64,000 nucleotides of DNA from NCBI GenBank assembly GCA_947846985.1, contig CANTUZ010000001.1:1736001-1800000 (forward strand), read 5' to 3'. Below, in pieces: positions 46,272-58,063 of the stretch; the stretch's first letter is position 1; every line of letters starts with the position of its first letter. The notes under the pieces are model-generated. The model made no database searches. It had not been told where the DNA came from and saw only the letters and a list, made by a program, of their open reading frames with translations. The stretch comes from Fratercula arctica (lineage: Eukaryota; Chordata; Aves; Charadriiformes; Alcidae). The position numbers and the translations under genes were made by a program.

Positions 46272-48126
46272 CTGGGGAGAGTGGGAAACAAATAAATGGG
46301 TTAAAATTTTAATTGGCTCTAATGTTACTTCGCTTTAAACAGCTCTTCCCAAGAGTAGCCACAAATGAAGCGTCAGCCTGTAGGCAAAGGAACACTGTGA
46401 GGGACACATGAGACGCATCACCTCCTAAAACGGAGAAGTAAATGAGGTGACAGGAGTACACGCATTATTTTCCAGCTCAAGATAGCAAAATGCAGACACC
46501 AGCGCATGCGTGAGTCAGACTGTGTGGATGACGACTCACGGGATTTACACTTTACTCCTCATTCCTCCTTCCCCTGTCTCCTTTCCCTTGTCACTTGTGG
46601 AGGCTCTGGGAAAAGAACTACACCGGTCACCACTCCCCAGACCTCGGAAATAAACTTCAGAGGCGCTGCATCGCTCTCGCCCTGTGCCCCTGTAGCAGGA
46701 GATGGTCTCCCAGTGCCATCTGATGGTGTCTCCACACTTGGACACCGCTCCGACATACTATGGCACGGCTGGACTACAGTGTTCACCCACGGTGCCGGTA
46801 CTTGGAGTAACTCTCCCTGGCAACAGGCACACAGTCATGCACAGATATAGGTGGGAGGGCAGCTGTGTGCAACATTGTCACTGGCACCAGCCCGGATTCA
46901 CCACTGCACAGCGATGCTACAGAATCTACACCTACCCAACATGCACCCATAGACCCCCACTAACTGATCACACACTGATACGCACCCTCACAAGAACATC
47001 CATAAACAACCTCACACACCCCACTCACACACATATACACCCCACGCACACATCCAACACATAAACACCCCCCCACACTCCTCACTACAGCTCCAAAACA
47101 CACAGCCCACGCCCTTAACACCCCAAAACACCGACGCCCACGCACACCCCACACAAACACCTGTACACGCCCCATGCACACACACTGGTGAACAACCCAC
47201 AACGATGCACACCCCACAAACACCCATGTATTCCCTCAAACACCCCACGGACACCCACTGAAAAACTCCCCACGCTGGCAGACACCCAACAATGATGCAC
47301 ACCCCACACAAACACCCTCACACACCCCACACAGACCCCCACACATGCTCCCCACACTGGCAGACACCCGCATCCATGTACCCCCACATGAACGCCCTCA
47401 CACATCCCATGGACACCTGCACACCCCACAGGCACACACACACACACACACTCCCCACACTGGCAGACACCCACAACGATGCACACCCCACACAAACACC
47501 CTCACACACCCCACGCAGACCCCCACACACGCTCCCCACACTGGCAGATGCCCATATCCATGTACCCCACACAAACACCCTCACACACCCCACAGGTACC
47601 CACACACACACTCCCCACAGCAGTGAACAACCCACAACGGTGCACACCCCACACAAACACCCATGTACTCCCTCACACACCCCACGGACACCCACAGAAA
47701 CACTCCCCACGCTGGCAGACACCCGCATCCATGTACCCCCACACAAACACCCTCACACATCCCATAGACACCCACACCCCCCACAGACGCCCACACCCAC
47801 ACTCCCCACACTGGCAGACACCCACAACAATGCACACCTCACACGAACACCCTCACACACACCCCACGGAGACAGCCGTGGGCACCCTCCCACACAGATA
47901 CACCCCCGCACACCCACCCACGACACCACAAACACCCCCACTCCTCACAGACACTCCCTCTCCCCCTCACATCACCCCCCCACAACCACGCCCCCCCCCC
48001 CCAGCCCAGCGACCATAGAGTTCACAGTCCTCCATAGTCCAGAGGGGCCCCACACCCATCTCCCCCTCATCCTCCCCAGGCCCCAGACCCAGGGGGCCCG
48101 GCCGGGCAGCGCTCCCCGACGCTCAC
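46272..48126 (-). other. XRRA1: XRRA1 5' UTR intron
   Basis: Lies between the first coding exon and the inferred noncoding exon at the CpG region. 46272-46930 shows nothing recognisable; 46930-47995 is the minisatellite. Confidence 0.65.
46930..47995. repeat. C/A-rich minisatellite in XRRA1 5' UTR intron
   Basis: About 1 kb of CACCC/CACACC-type sequence. The phrase ctggcaga recurs near 47275, 47357, 47460, 47541, 47712 and 47811, an alternating 82/103 bp spacing that gives a 184-185 bp higher-order unit over the first four copies. Sub-blocks such as catccatgtaccccca and acaacgatgcacacccc also recur. The other strand is G/T-rich. Confidence 0.92.
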
Positions 48127-48235
48127 CCCGCGGGCCGAGGGCCGCCCCAGCCGCGATCCCGCCCCAGCTCCCCGAGCGGACCCCGCACTGTCGCCGCCGC
48201 CGCCACCGCCTCCGCGCCGCGCCGTCGCCATGGCA
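48127..48235 (-). other. XRRA1: Probable XRRA1 noncoding first exon
   Basis: On the minus strand, GC-rich sequence ends at a good donor (cgcggg/gtgagc, plus-strand 48121-48126). This would splice to the acceptor at 46272. The transcription start is unknown, so the right border is a guess. Confidence 0.5.
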
Positions 48236-48379
48236 ACGCGGAGGGCGGGCGGACTACACTTCCCAGCGTGCAGCGCGGCGGGGGGGGGCGCGGCCTTTGC
48301 TTCCGTCAGGCCCCCGCGGGCGGCCAATCAGGGGCGAACAGGTCGCGCGGGGAGGGCGGGGGCGGAGGGCGGTGAGAAG

Positions 48380-48418
48380 ATGGCGGCCAAAGGCGGCAGG
48401 AACGGTCTGCTCGACAAG
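48380..48418 (+). CDS. SPCS2: SPCS2 coding exon 1
   Basis: 13 codons, [13 protein letters not shown], then donor gtaccg. Lies in the CpG region. Confidence 0.93.
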
Positions 48419-51400
48419 GTACCGTGCAACGGCCCGCCCGGGGACCGGCCCGCCGGGGCTCCTCCTCCCCCTGGCCGGGCCTCAGCGGTTCCCCTCGGAC
48501 CGCCCTGGCACTGGGCCGAGCCGCGGCAATCCCTAAGCTCGGGCCTCAGTGAAACCCCCCCGCTGCTCAGGGGGATCCCCCGCCTCAGCCGTGGGGCTGT
48601 GGGGAGCTCCCGCTGCTACCTCCTTGTAAATGGCAGTAAATAGCAGAAGAGGCCCCGGGGAGGGAGGGAACATCCCGCAGACAGGCCGTGCCCTACGCCC
48701 GGCCGTGAAAGCAGCAGCAGCCGGCTGCAAAATCGCTTCTTTTTTTATTATTTTTTAATTCTTTTGCCAGCGTGGCTGGTTTTTAGCCCAGCCGCCCTGA
48801 CAAAAGCCCGGCTAGTGCTACAGCCGCGCTCCTCCCGGTGGGTGTTTTGCCAGAAAAGTAACGTTGGGCATGGCAGAGACGTCAGGTGGAGCAGAGCGTA
48901 CCGTGAAAGTCTGCTGATAAGATACTCAGTCTCAGTAGTTTAAAGGAACTTGTTTGTAAAGTGGCTTTCACCTCAGTTCAGTTTTAAGCGGTCAGGTGTT
49001 TGTGTCACAGCTTTTTGTGGTATTTGGGAGTTGAAACTAGAGACCTAGAGGCATTTTTTTTTCCATAGGAGGGTGGAAACAATCGTGTCTGTATCTCTGG
49101 TTGCAAAAGGGTGTATTCAGAGTGGTATGTTTGGCATCTTTCACTGTATTTCAAAATATGGTTTACTGCAATTGAGAACACTTAGATTTTTTTTCACATA
49201 TGTATATTCAGAAGTTAACATAAACATACTATGTTTCGTAACATAAAGAGTATAGTTTTCCTGCATCTCTTTGAGAGGAAGCTGTCTTACTGTCCTGAAG
49301 AATTTGGTGTTTTTTCTTCAGAACAGTAGATCAAGTTGTTGAGTGAATGCTTTCAGGGGAAGGTGTGCTAATGAAATATTTCTCGCTGTCTTCAGGTTTT
49401 GAAATGACAGCTCTTAGTGGTTAAACTTCAAGAACTCTGGAAAGCATTGCGTTCTCGAGGCGTTCTCACTCCTGCCACGTTCTGTGGATACTTAGGGGTA
49501 GTTATTTCAGGAGGAAAAGGAGTTGTTGGTAAGGGAAATAAGCTGTTGGTGTGGAAGCTGAATCCTTTAGTGAGAAACCAGTGAATATTTTCAGCAGGAC
49601 TTCTACCCGAAGTACATACGCACACTTGATACTGTTCTGTCATCTTTTCCCTGTCGCCGTGCTGATCTGTGTGCCTTCATTTCCCCCCTAACCCAGATGA
49701 CTTAAATGAAATCTGGTCATTTCTGCGAACCAATGTATATATTGTTGAGGTATTATCTGGACAATTGTGGCCTTATGTCCATAATCTGCTCAAGCTTTTC
49801 TTGAACAGAGAAATAATGTGTTATCAGTGAGGTTTTAAAATCTTCAGATGGGTTGCTTGTTTAGCGTATCTTTTTGTACTTCACTAGTAAGCTAAATCAG
49901 GGTGAGTTTAGGGAGGTTTGTGTTTTAACTATCCCTTTTTCGTCCTCATGTTCTTCCAGTGTTTGTGATAATCGGGTAGCTCCTCCTGACCTCTCCCCAC
50001 TTAACCAGGACCACCTAAGAATGCACACTCGCTGACTTCAAAATGGTGTGCAGCAGCGGCTACAGTCCCCTCGAACACCTTGAGATTTCACCCGTTTAGC
50101 ACAACACGAAGTTATTAACCACACTCTGCTGCTACTAGAGCAAAACCTTCAAAAGTTTTGCAGGCTCCAGGACTAAAGCCACTTCCTGAATACCAAGTGC
50201 TGTAACTGCCTTCTGCTCCTGTGCCCCAGAAGGAGCTCTGTGGGACCAGGAGATGTTGACTGTGGGTACAGTCAGTCAGCACTGGTATTTTGGGGAGAGT
50301 GAGGTCCAGAATTCCTTCCTCCAAGGCAGAGGCTGAACTAGTTGGAGCTGAGAACGGCCACGCTGACTCACTGGAGTGTGCTACAGCTCTTCCTTCAAGA
50401 GGAAGAGGAGGGAACTGATGTGCCCTGGACTCTGCCACTTGCAAATCCAGCTTCTGCCTGGTCCGTGGTGTGCAATGTCACTGTTAATTTAGAATTTATG
50501 TTAGGGGGTGGGGACCTGTGGTTTGTGCCTCGCTGCTCTGTGGGCTGCAGCCCAACCCACAGGAAAAGGCAATCAACTGCAATGTCAGCTGTGTGCCTTG
50601 AGGGAGTCGATGTGTATCATCTGCTGAGGCTCCTCCAGCCTCCCTGGGCTGCAGCATCGCGGGTGCCAGTGTGAATAGTTTCTGATTTTAGGGCTTAATA
50701 AGGGGAGGTTATTTTCTTTTCATCCTTGCAATGCAAAACACAGGTTAGATGCAGGAATGTTATTCCTCTTGAAGAGTTTATATAGTCTACATTGGTGCTC
50801 CTCTTGCAGCAGCAACAAATCTTTTTTACTGTATGACTTGACTGGTTTATTTATGTGTGTAATACCCAAAGTGCACTATAAACTTCAGAGCAATATTCAA
50901 AGAGACAAGCTAGCTACCCAGAAGATGTTGCAGGCTAAAACTGAACATGATGTAAAAGAGGCTGACAGTAGTGGCAGAAGGAATAAGGCGGGGGGGAAAA
51001 AACGTTAAGTTTGTGCCATGTCTTCCTTCTGAGATATGAACATCTTGAAATTTTTCTGCAGGATTTTTCTGTGCCTCCTGCTTTTGAGGGAGGAGTTTGA
51101 AGGGATTTAAATGAAGGCAATAGCTTGACAAATGAACCTTGCGAGCACTCAGATACCCCAGTGTCTGTTGTGAAAGCAAGCACTCGTTTTGCTGTCCCTT
51201 TCTTGGAGCTAACAGCAGAATGCTCCCCTGCTGCAACCCAGCTGCAGGCTGCATCTTTACTTGCATGTGAACAGCTGGGGCCTTTGCGTGCTTCTAGTGT
51301 CAGATTGGGTTTGTGGCTTTCTGAAATTGCATTTCTGATTTTATTCTTTGTTATTAAGGAAGGTAACCACTGGCTATATTTAAGCCGTCGTTCTGAAGCC

Positions 51401-54400
51401 TTGTTCTTACACAGGTACACTTTCAGGTACCAAATCCAATTCCTAGGTGTGCCTGGGTGTAGAACACCGTATTTGCTTCCCGTTCATAGTTAGGATGTGT
51501 TCAGGACAAGTTTGATAACCTTTCAGTTAGCTTTTAAAACAAAGGAGTGAAGTCACACCCAAACTATAAAGCTGTTTTGAACTGGTTGAGTTTTTCTTTT
51601 CCTCCATCAGATGGGAACCAAATCTGAGCTTTTCTTTTGAAGCCTTTGGAACTCTCACCTGAAGTGCTGAAAATGAGTAACTGGTAGAAAAATGCCATCC
51701 ATGAGCTGGAAGAGCAGACACGTTTACATCAGCCAGGCTCCACAGGACACCAATGCAGCTTCACCTTCTCTCCACAACCTGTGCAGGCAAGGCAGGGCTG
51801 TTCTGCAGACCCGAGAGGGACTGGAGGCTTTCCCCCCTGCTTGAGGGTGACCATTTGGTGGTAGGCACTGAATCTCCAGCTCTCTTTCAAGCTGAACATG
51901 GGACTGGCCATCAGTCGAAGGTTTTGCCCATGGTTGCACTGGTATATAGACGACAGTGTACAGATGTGCATATGTTTCTGAGCACATCTGGACACAGGGG
52001 TAGCACTGATGTTTCCTTTGAGTATCTCCTTCTGCTCCTCTTCCACAGCACTGGCACTCCAGGTGCCAGGGCAGCATCCCACCTTCTCTCTATCTCTTTC
52101 GTTCTGCGGATCAGCCTGGAAGAATTAAGAGAAGCAGCAGCAGCACTGCAGTGCTGTACTGTGTTAGGAGAAGTAACTTCATGGGAACATCAGGACCCAG
52201 GTAAAGGGAGGGCTAAATCTTCTCCCTGGCTGAAGTCCCAAACTGCAGATGTGTCCCTGATACAAGGTCCCTTCTGACACGAACTGCCTTGGGATTATGA
52301 AGCTGTTTCTGTCTTGAAGCAGAACAGCCTCAGACAGAGGGAAGCCTGAACAAGAACTGAAGAACTGCTGGTTCAGCTCGTTGCTTTAGCCAGTCTAAGA
52401 TTAGATTTATTTTTTTTTCCCCAGTAACAGCTTTATTTCAAAAAATACGTCATGTGGGCTTTACATCTACCCCTGAAAGTGCTGCTTCTCTGCTAGAGAT
52501 CGGTATCAGTTAAATATCATGGATATTATCTGGCAATTGCAGCGTCAGGTGATTCGGGACAGAGAACAAGAAGCAAAAATCCATCTCTCTGTCGCGGGCT
52601 TCCTGGCTATATGTTATTACAGCAGTGCCTTGACTTATTTTACATACAGATATTCCTCTCTGTGCAAAACCCTTATGCAAGTAAAGTGTTAGCAGTCCTG
52701 TGCCTATAAAATAGCTTTAAAATCTTGAGGTTTTTATTTTAAAAAAGCTTTGGGCTTTATTTTCGTTTATTTCTTGATTCCTGAACTTTCCTCATTGGTG
52801 TTTTCCGGCTATTCTGTCTTCAAGTATATCTAGAAAACTGCTGGTTTTATTTGGGAGGAGAAGAGAAGAAATTTTAGCATAAGCCTTGATTCCATCCTCA
52901 TGGGCTTTAGAAATTAAAACCAGACATAATAAGATTGATTAAAAACTTGAGTGTTGGTAGATGCATTGTGCTTTAATACCAGGTAAACCATGCTGTTGCC
53001 AAAAGCAAATATTCCAATATTAAATATTTAATTGTAAAATGTATCACAAAAATATCACTTGAGTGGTATCTTCCCAAGTATCTCTGGATTCTTGTTCTCG
53101 CTTAGGAACAAGCTGGGGAACACTGTCATATTTTATACTAAGGATTGTCTTGTTCTAACCCTAGAAATGTGGAGAACTGTTAATTCAAAATATTTGCTCA
53201 GATATATTTTTTACTTCTTCAAAATGATTCCTTTAGCAGCCTTTGGCAAAAAACAAAAAATCACAACTGTACTGAAGGGCAGACCTGGTCAGAAGGAAGG
53301 CTTCAAATGGCCTGCGGAGGTTCCTCGTGGTATTAAAACCTTCTCATTAATTTTGTTCTTTATCATATTTAAAATCAGCAGGGGGAAGGGTTGAACAGCT
53401 ATAAAGACTGAGCCTTTGCATGGACTTTTATCAATAACAAAAATAAACTGCAGGCGAATGACTCCTTCCCTCCTGGGTAGGGCTTGCCTTCGCTGGAGCT
53501 GTACAAGTACAAGAAAGGACAGAATTGTTTCCCCACAGTCACATTTGAGTTCAGGGTTCAGTTATTGGTGTATCCCCCAGTGAATCCAGCTGAGCTGCGT
53601 CTTGCATGTGTCTTACTAGTCAATATTTTTGTCTTTAAAATAACAGGACTTGTCTGCACCCTACAAGAATCATTCTGCAGCAGAAGTAGCTGGTGCTGTT
53701 TCAGGAAAGTACTCTGGTTTAGGGTTTTGCTAAGCAGAGTACATTTCCACGTCGATGAGCTTTTTTAGCTTTCCTTCTACTCTGTGATGAGAAATGGAGG
53801 CCGTACCTGGGAGTGGTGAGGTCAAGTCTGAATGGGTTTCCTCAAAGTTTTTTTATTTATTTATTTGTGAGATAAGGAGAGAGGGATTGGGTATTGGTGT
53901 TATTACTTCGAGACTTCTGACTTTCAATTCACTAATTAGGAAAAAAGGTATTTTTTTCCCCTACCTAATCTAGCTCTTGATAGTTTAATCATTGGGAATC
54001 CCAAAGGGCAAGAAATAAAACTGTTACAGATGCTTTTATAAGGAAAAAATAAATCTTTGAAAGGATTATTCTATATTCTTTCATGGCAAAGGGTTTGGCT
54101 TTCAATTGACCAGTGTGTTAGTTAACCTTAGGAAAAACTGGTGGCTACAAAAAAAAGTAGCCGCCTAAAATGTTTTGTAACTTACACTGATGTGCGAGCT
54201 TTTTCCCAGTTGTCTGTGACTTTTAAATGCTTCTGGCTGTTGCTTTTGTCCCTCATAAACCAGGTACAGCATGTGCATGCACGGTGACATTTACTGTGCA
54301 CCTAATAATTCATACCTGCAGAGCCTGAAGGATAATCAGGTTTTTCCCTGGGCGAGTGTAGGGGAAGTCAGTCAGGTTTTACATCTTACTTTAAAATGGT

Positions 54401-57400
54401 TTCATTCCTGCCAGAGAAGGGAAATGAGCTCTTGTGACGGGTGGTTAATAAATCCAACTTGTGAGCTTCAGGAGTAGGAAATAACACGAGCAAAGTTGAG
54501 AATTGCTTCTAATGGCAGCTAAAATTTGAGCTCAAATCACTCAACTGTTTGAAATAATTGATGGCTTAAAATACCCAGGGCTCAAGCTCGTGTGTCCAAC
54601 TGCAACTAAAAGCAGTAGTGTCACCGAAAAATAAAGTAATTCAGAGGAAAATTAACCCCTTTGAAAAACTGAGCTGTTGTATCTGAGATTCATTATTGAT
54701 GAAGGACCTGCTTCTGAGGAAAATTGGAATATAGAAGAGCGACAGAGCCTTTTGGTTTCGTTCTGGGGGATGGTCTGACTGAAATTTCTTTTCTTGTTTG
54801 TGCCTTTATATTCTCCCCTTGTACCTGGATTTATAAGGCTGCCTTGAAATTTTCCTGCTCTCATCATCTCCTAAAGAGCTGATTTGTAACAGCTGGGCTG
54901 AAAAGTGTGAATACCTTCAAAGGCAAGAATTAAGTCATAACTGACACTTTCTGTGGATGGCAACAGGAACAGCAAACGCAGAATCGAAATTGGGATAAAA
55001 CTGATGTAAAAAGTCACTTCACCAAATATCTTCAGTACCTGCGACAAGCTTAAATCTGGAAGGGTAATGGGGACGTTGGTGCTGAGGGGGACTTTTGGTG
55101 CTGTGTAACAGGGCCCGGATCCTCTCTGTCTCTGGGCAGGTTTTCCCAAACAGGGAGCTGTTTGCTGAGTTGCCTCCTATCTTTGTGCTCGCGACAGGAA
55201 CAAGTGTATTAAATCGAAAGGCCAAATTCTCTTAACGCCGTTTGGTTTCCATTGCAGTGGAAGATCGACGACAAGCCAGTAAAAATTGACAAATGGGACG
55301 GTTCGGCTGTGAAAAATTCTTTGGACGATTCTGCCAAAAAGGTGCGTCCTGCGACTGCTGATTTCTCCCTCCTGGGAAACGCTCTATTTTCTTAGGTTTC
55401 TACATTTAGTTTTAAAAACTCTGTAAACTTTTTTTGGTTGGATTTGGTTGGAACCCCTATCCATGCTGGTTCTGTAGCATCTCTTGCAATTCCTGTGGCT
55501 AAAGCTTAGAGCATCAGCAATTATTACGATGTCTGATGCAGACATTAATGCTGTATAAAGTTTCTGCTCAGTTTACCCATATAATTGAGATTGTTTTATC
55601 TAAGTCTAATGAAAAGCACAAAATAAACTTGGCTGCCTGTTTCTCCCGCAGGTTCTCCTGGAGAAGTACAAGTATGTCGAAAATTTCCGTTTGATCGACG
55701 GTCGCCTCATCATCTGCACAATCTCTTGTCTCTTCGCCATTGTAGCTTTGATTTGGGATTACCTACACCCTTTTCCTGAATCCAAACCTGTTCTTGCCTT
55801 TTGTGTTGTATCATATCCTTTACGTACGTCAGCTCATTTATACCAAAAAGGGTTTATTTTCCGCATAAGCACAACAAAACCCCTCTCTGTATTCCCATTT
55901 TCAGGCCCGTGGTGTGGAGATCAGCTGATAATCAAACAATTTTCATGTGATGGCAAAATTCCTCCCTGTCTGGCTGTAACGTACCTAAATTTGAGTGATC
56001 TGGGGGTGCAACCTTCCCCTGCCGGGGTGTGGAAGCGATTCGGCTCGCATCAGAGGAGTCAGCAGCTGCTGGGGTGACCGATCCCTTCCCGGGACTCCCA
56101 GCTGTGTTTGAGCACGTTTCCCACATCTCAGACACCGTGTCAACTCCGGTTAGAAGTCAACTGTGCGATTTCCAGTCATACAGCATAACTGGGGTTGCTT
56201 TTTTTTTTTTCCCTGTTTGGGCTCCAGAGTGTCAGCGTGGCGCTGATTTCCCTGCGGCTCTTCTAACAAGAGAGTCACCTGCGGAGGTTTTACGAGCCAA
56301 ACGTAGGTGACAGATGAGGGGTGCTCTCAAGAGCTGCTGACGGGCGGTTTTGATGGTACCAGTGAGGCAGCGTGAACTGGTAGCCTGGAAGCTTCTCGCC
56401 GGCCTGGGAGTCACTGTACCACTAACGGCTGTGGGATCGTGGGCGAGCGATGGCCCTTATTTTACAGTTGTTCTGGTTTTCAGCATGAGCGTTGAGATAA
56501 TTCATCTTGCAGCACTTCATCTTTCTCATTTTTGGAATGAAATAATTCTAATTGCTTGGTCTGTGCTTAGGAGGAATGGACAAGCGACTAATTTTGTGGC
56601 TCATTTGGGCTCAACGTTTTGCCGCCGTCTCCCAACAGTTGCTCCAAAAATTCAGCGAAATAATTGAAAACGGGATTTCGTTGTGATTTCTCTTTTCGCT
56701 TCATGGATTTACGAGCAAAGCATCTTGTGTGGCTGGAGAAATCCCTTTCAGGAAAGCGTGTTAGGGGGTTGTCGCTTTCCGCACCCCTTCCAGGCATTGA
56801 TTAATGTCCAATGGCAAAGATTTAAGAAAGCGTCCTGATTATTATTTAATTTCTCATGCCGAGCATCCCGTTTGGAATGATAATGTCACACGAGGTGGTT
56901 AAACCATGGTGTCTGAGGGGATCCAAGCAGTTTCTCTGCCTAATTTCTACTTCTAATTACAGCTTTTTAGTTTCCTTAACTTTTTGGGCACATATTTTGT
57001 GATGATGGGAATCCTGACCATCTATACCTCATACAAAGAGAAGAGTATTTTCCTCGTAGCTCACAGAAAAGACCCTGCAGGGATGGACCCCGATGATGTT
57101 TGGCAACTCTCCTCCAGTCTCAAACGGTAGCGTTTCCCGGGCTTAGCAAGCGGGAACGACCCGGTGCCGCACTGGGTGTCGCTTTGCCTCCAGCGGTACC
57201 TACTCGGGTCAAAAAAAGCTGCATTTTTGGATAATTCCAAAGCAAAATGGGGGAAAATATTGGTATTTCTGCAGCATTGGTGGCTCTGCTCCGGGATGCG
57301 AGCTTTCTGCAAAGGACCGGCTGTCGTGCCGTGATCTCTGGGGCTTCCCAGGCAACTTGTGATTAATATTCACTGCAGAACATAATTACTTGGAAATAAC

Positions 57401-58013
57401 AGCGATCTGCCACGGGCTCGCCAGCCTCGCACGCACCGTTTCCGTCCGTATCTCTCCATAGGATCACCCGAAATATTTTCCTTCATTTTTTTTATACCTC
57501 CAAATCTGTTTTCTCTCCATCAAAATCGACGTCCCAATCTTGAAATGGGAGCGGGTGCCACGCGGTGCCACAGATGCTCACGTTTTGTTTCTCTTTAAAT
57601 GGGGGGGGGGAATTAATAATTAAGAGTATAAAAATCTTTAATTGAGTTATAATTAATGCCTGCATGTTGTGGCTGCTGGTGTCGGGGGGGGGGGGCGGGG
57701 GGGAACCTCCACTCCTGGGGGCTTTCCAGGAAGACGAGAATTTCTCCTCACCTTTTCGTTGGTGTCTCAGGCTTTATTTCAGATTTTAATTTCTTTTATT
57801 CTGAAATCTCGCTGCCCTCCCTGCAGGTTTGATGACAAGTACACCCTGAAGCTGACTTTCATCAGCGGCAAAACCAAACAGCAGAGGGAAGCCGAGTTCA
57901 CCAAATCCATCGCCAAATTCTTCGATAACAACGGGACGTTAGTCATGGAGGCCTACGAGCCGGAGGTGTCCAAGCTGCACGATAGCCTGGCCCTGGAGAG
58001 GAAAATAAAATGA
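48380..58013 (+). CDS. SPCS2: SPCS2, signal peptidase complex subunit 2 (25 kDa), complete, five exons
   Basis: Non-catalytic subunit of the ER signal peptidase complex, which removes signal peptides from proteins entering the ER. Exons 48380-48418, 55258-55341, 55652-55812, 56992-57126 and 57827-58013 join into 201 codons plus stop. The product is nearly identical to human SPCS2 from [20 protein letters not shown] to the C-terminal LERKIK. Two membrane segments are visible, [19 protein letters not shown] and [20 protein letters not shown], with a short lumenal turn (HPFPESK) between them; the rest is cytosolic. The N-terminus is about 25 residues shorter than human because the Gly/Ser-rich leader is missing; the ATG sits in a fair context (gaagATGG). 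Intron 3 (55813-56991) is a U12-type AT-AC intron. Poly(A) signals are at 58058 and, further away, 58780. Confidence 0.97.
48419..55257 (+). other. SPCS2: SPCS2 intron 1
   Basis: A 6.8 kb U2-type intron (gtaccg...ttgcag). I recognise no transposon, RNA gene or additional exon. Open frames at 50115-50674 and 51724-52277 have no similarity that I know. Confidence 0.7.
55258..55341 (+). CDS. SPCS2: SPCS2 coding exon 2
   Basis: 28 codons, [20 protein letters not shown] to DSAKK; acceptor ttccattgcag, donor gtgcgt. Confidence 0.97.
55652..55812 (+). CDS. SPCS2: SPCS2 coding exon 3 (first membrane segment)
   Basis: 53 codons plus 2 nt, [20 protein letters not shown] to VLAFCVV; acceptor ttctcccgcag. 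It ends at tc/ATATCCTTT, a U12-type 5' splice site. Confidence 0.95.
55813..56991 (+). other. SPCS2: SPCS2 intron 3, U12-type AT-AC intron
   Basis: The 5' splice site is ATATCCTTT at 55813-55821. A perfect U12 branch-point motif TTCCTTAAC lies at 56972-56980, and the intron ends ..gggcAC 11 nt later. This joins gta tc and a tat ttt to restore V-S-Y-F as in human; no GT-AG pair does so. Confidence 0.93.
56992..57126 (+). CDS. SPCS2: SPCS2 coding exon 4 (second membrane segment)
   Basis: Begins after the AC dinucleotide of the U12 intron: 1 nt completing Ser, 44 codons [20 protein letters not shown] to LSSSLK, plus 2 nt; donor gtagcg. Confidence 0.95.
57127..57826 (+). other. SPCS2: SPCS2 intron 4
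   Basis: 700 bp, with G runs at 57601-57611 and 57684-57703. No gene or transposon seen. Confidence 0.7.
57827..58013 (+). CDS. SPCS2: SPCS2 terminal coding exon 5
   Basis: Acceptor ctccctgcag; [20 protein letters not shown] to ERKIK and TGA at 58011-58013. Confidence 0.97.
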
Positions 58014-58057
58014 TTTCCGACACCGCCTGCCTCCTGGGAACGCACTAAATTAACACC

Positions 58058-58063
58058 AATAAA
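58058..58063 (+). terminator. SPCS2: SPCS2 proximal poly(A) signal AATAAA
   Basis: Canonical signal 44 nt after the stop. A second AATAAA at 58780-58785 could serve a longer 3' UTR. Confidence 0.8.

Larger units (their letters stand above)
48060..48560. promoter_or_regulatory. CpG-rich bidirectional promoter of XRRA1 and SPCS2
   Basis: A GC- and CpG-dense block (ccgccgccgccaccgcctcc, gcggccaatcaggggcg) separates divergent genes whose inferred first exons are about 150 bp apart. A CCAAT box on the plus strand lies at 48324-48328 (ggccaatcag), about 50 bp upstream of the SPCS2 ATG, and GC boxes (gggcggggg) surround it. No TATA box is seen, as expected for housekeeping promoters. Confidence 0.75.

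Noticed and set aside
47292..48536. Long plus-strand open frame (414 codons), Thr/His/Pro-rich
   Set aside because: It is the C/A-rich minisatellite read through; composition is pure repeat, with no start context or homology, and it runs into the CpG promoter.
55816..56970. GT-AG splicing of SPCS2 intron 3 (donor gtacgt at 55824, acceptor ag near 56970)
   Set aside because: It inserts extra residues and breaks the match to SPCS2; the AT-AC boundaries with a U12 branch motif fit exactly.
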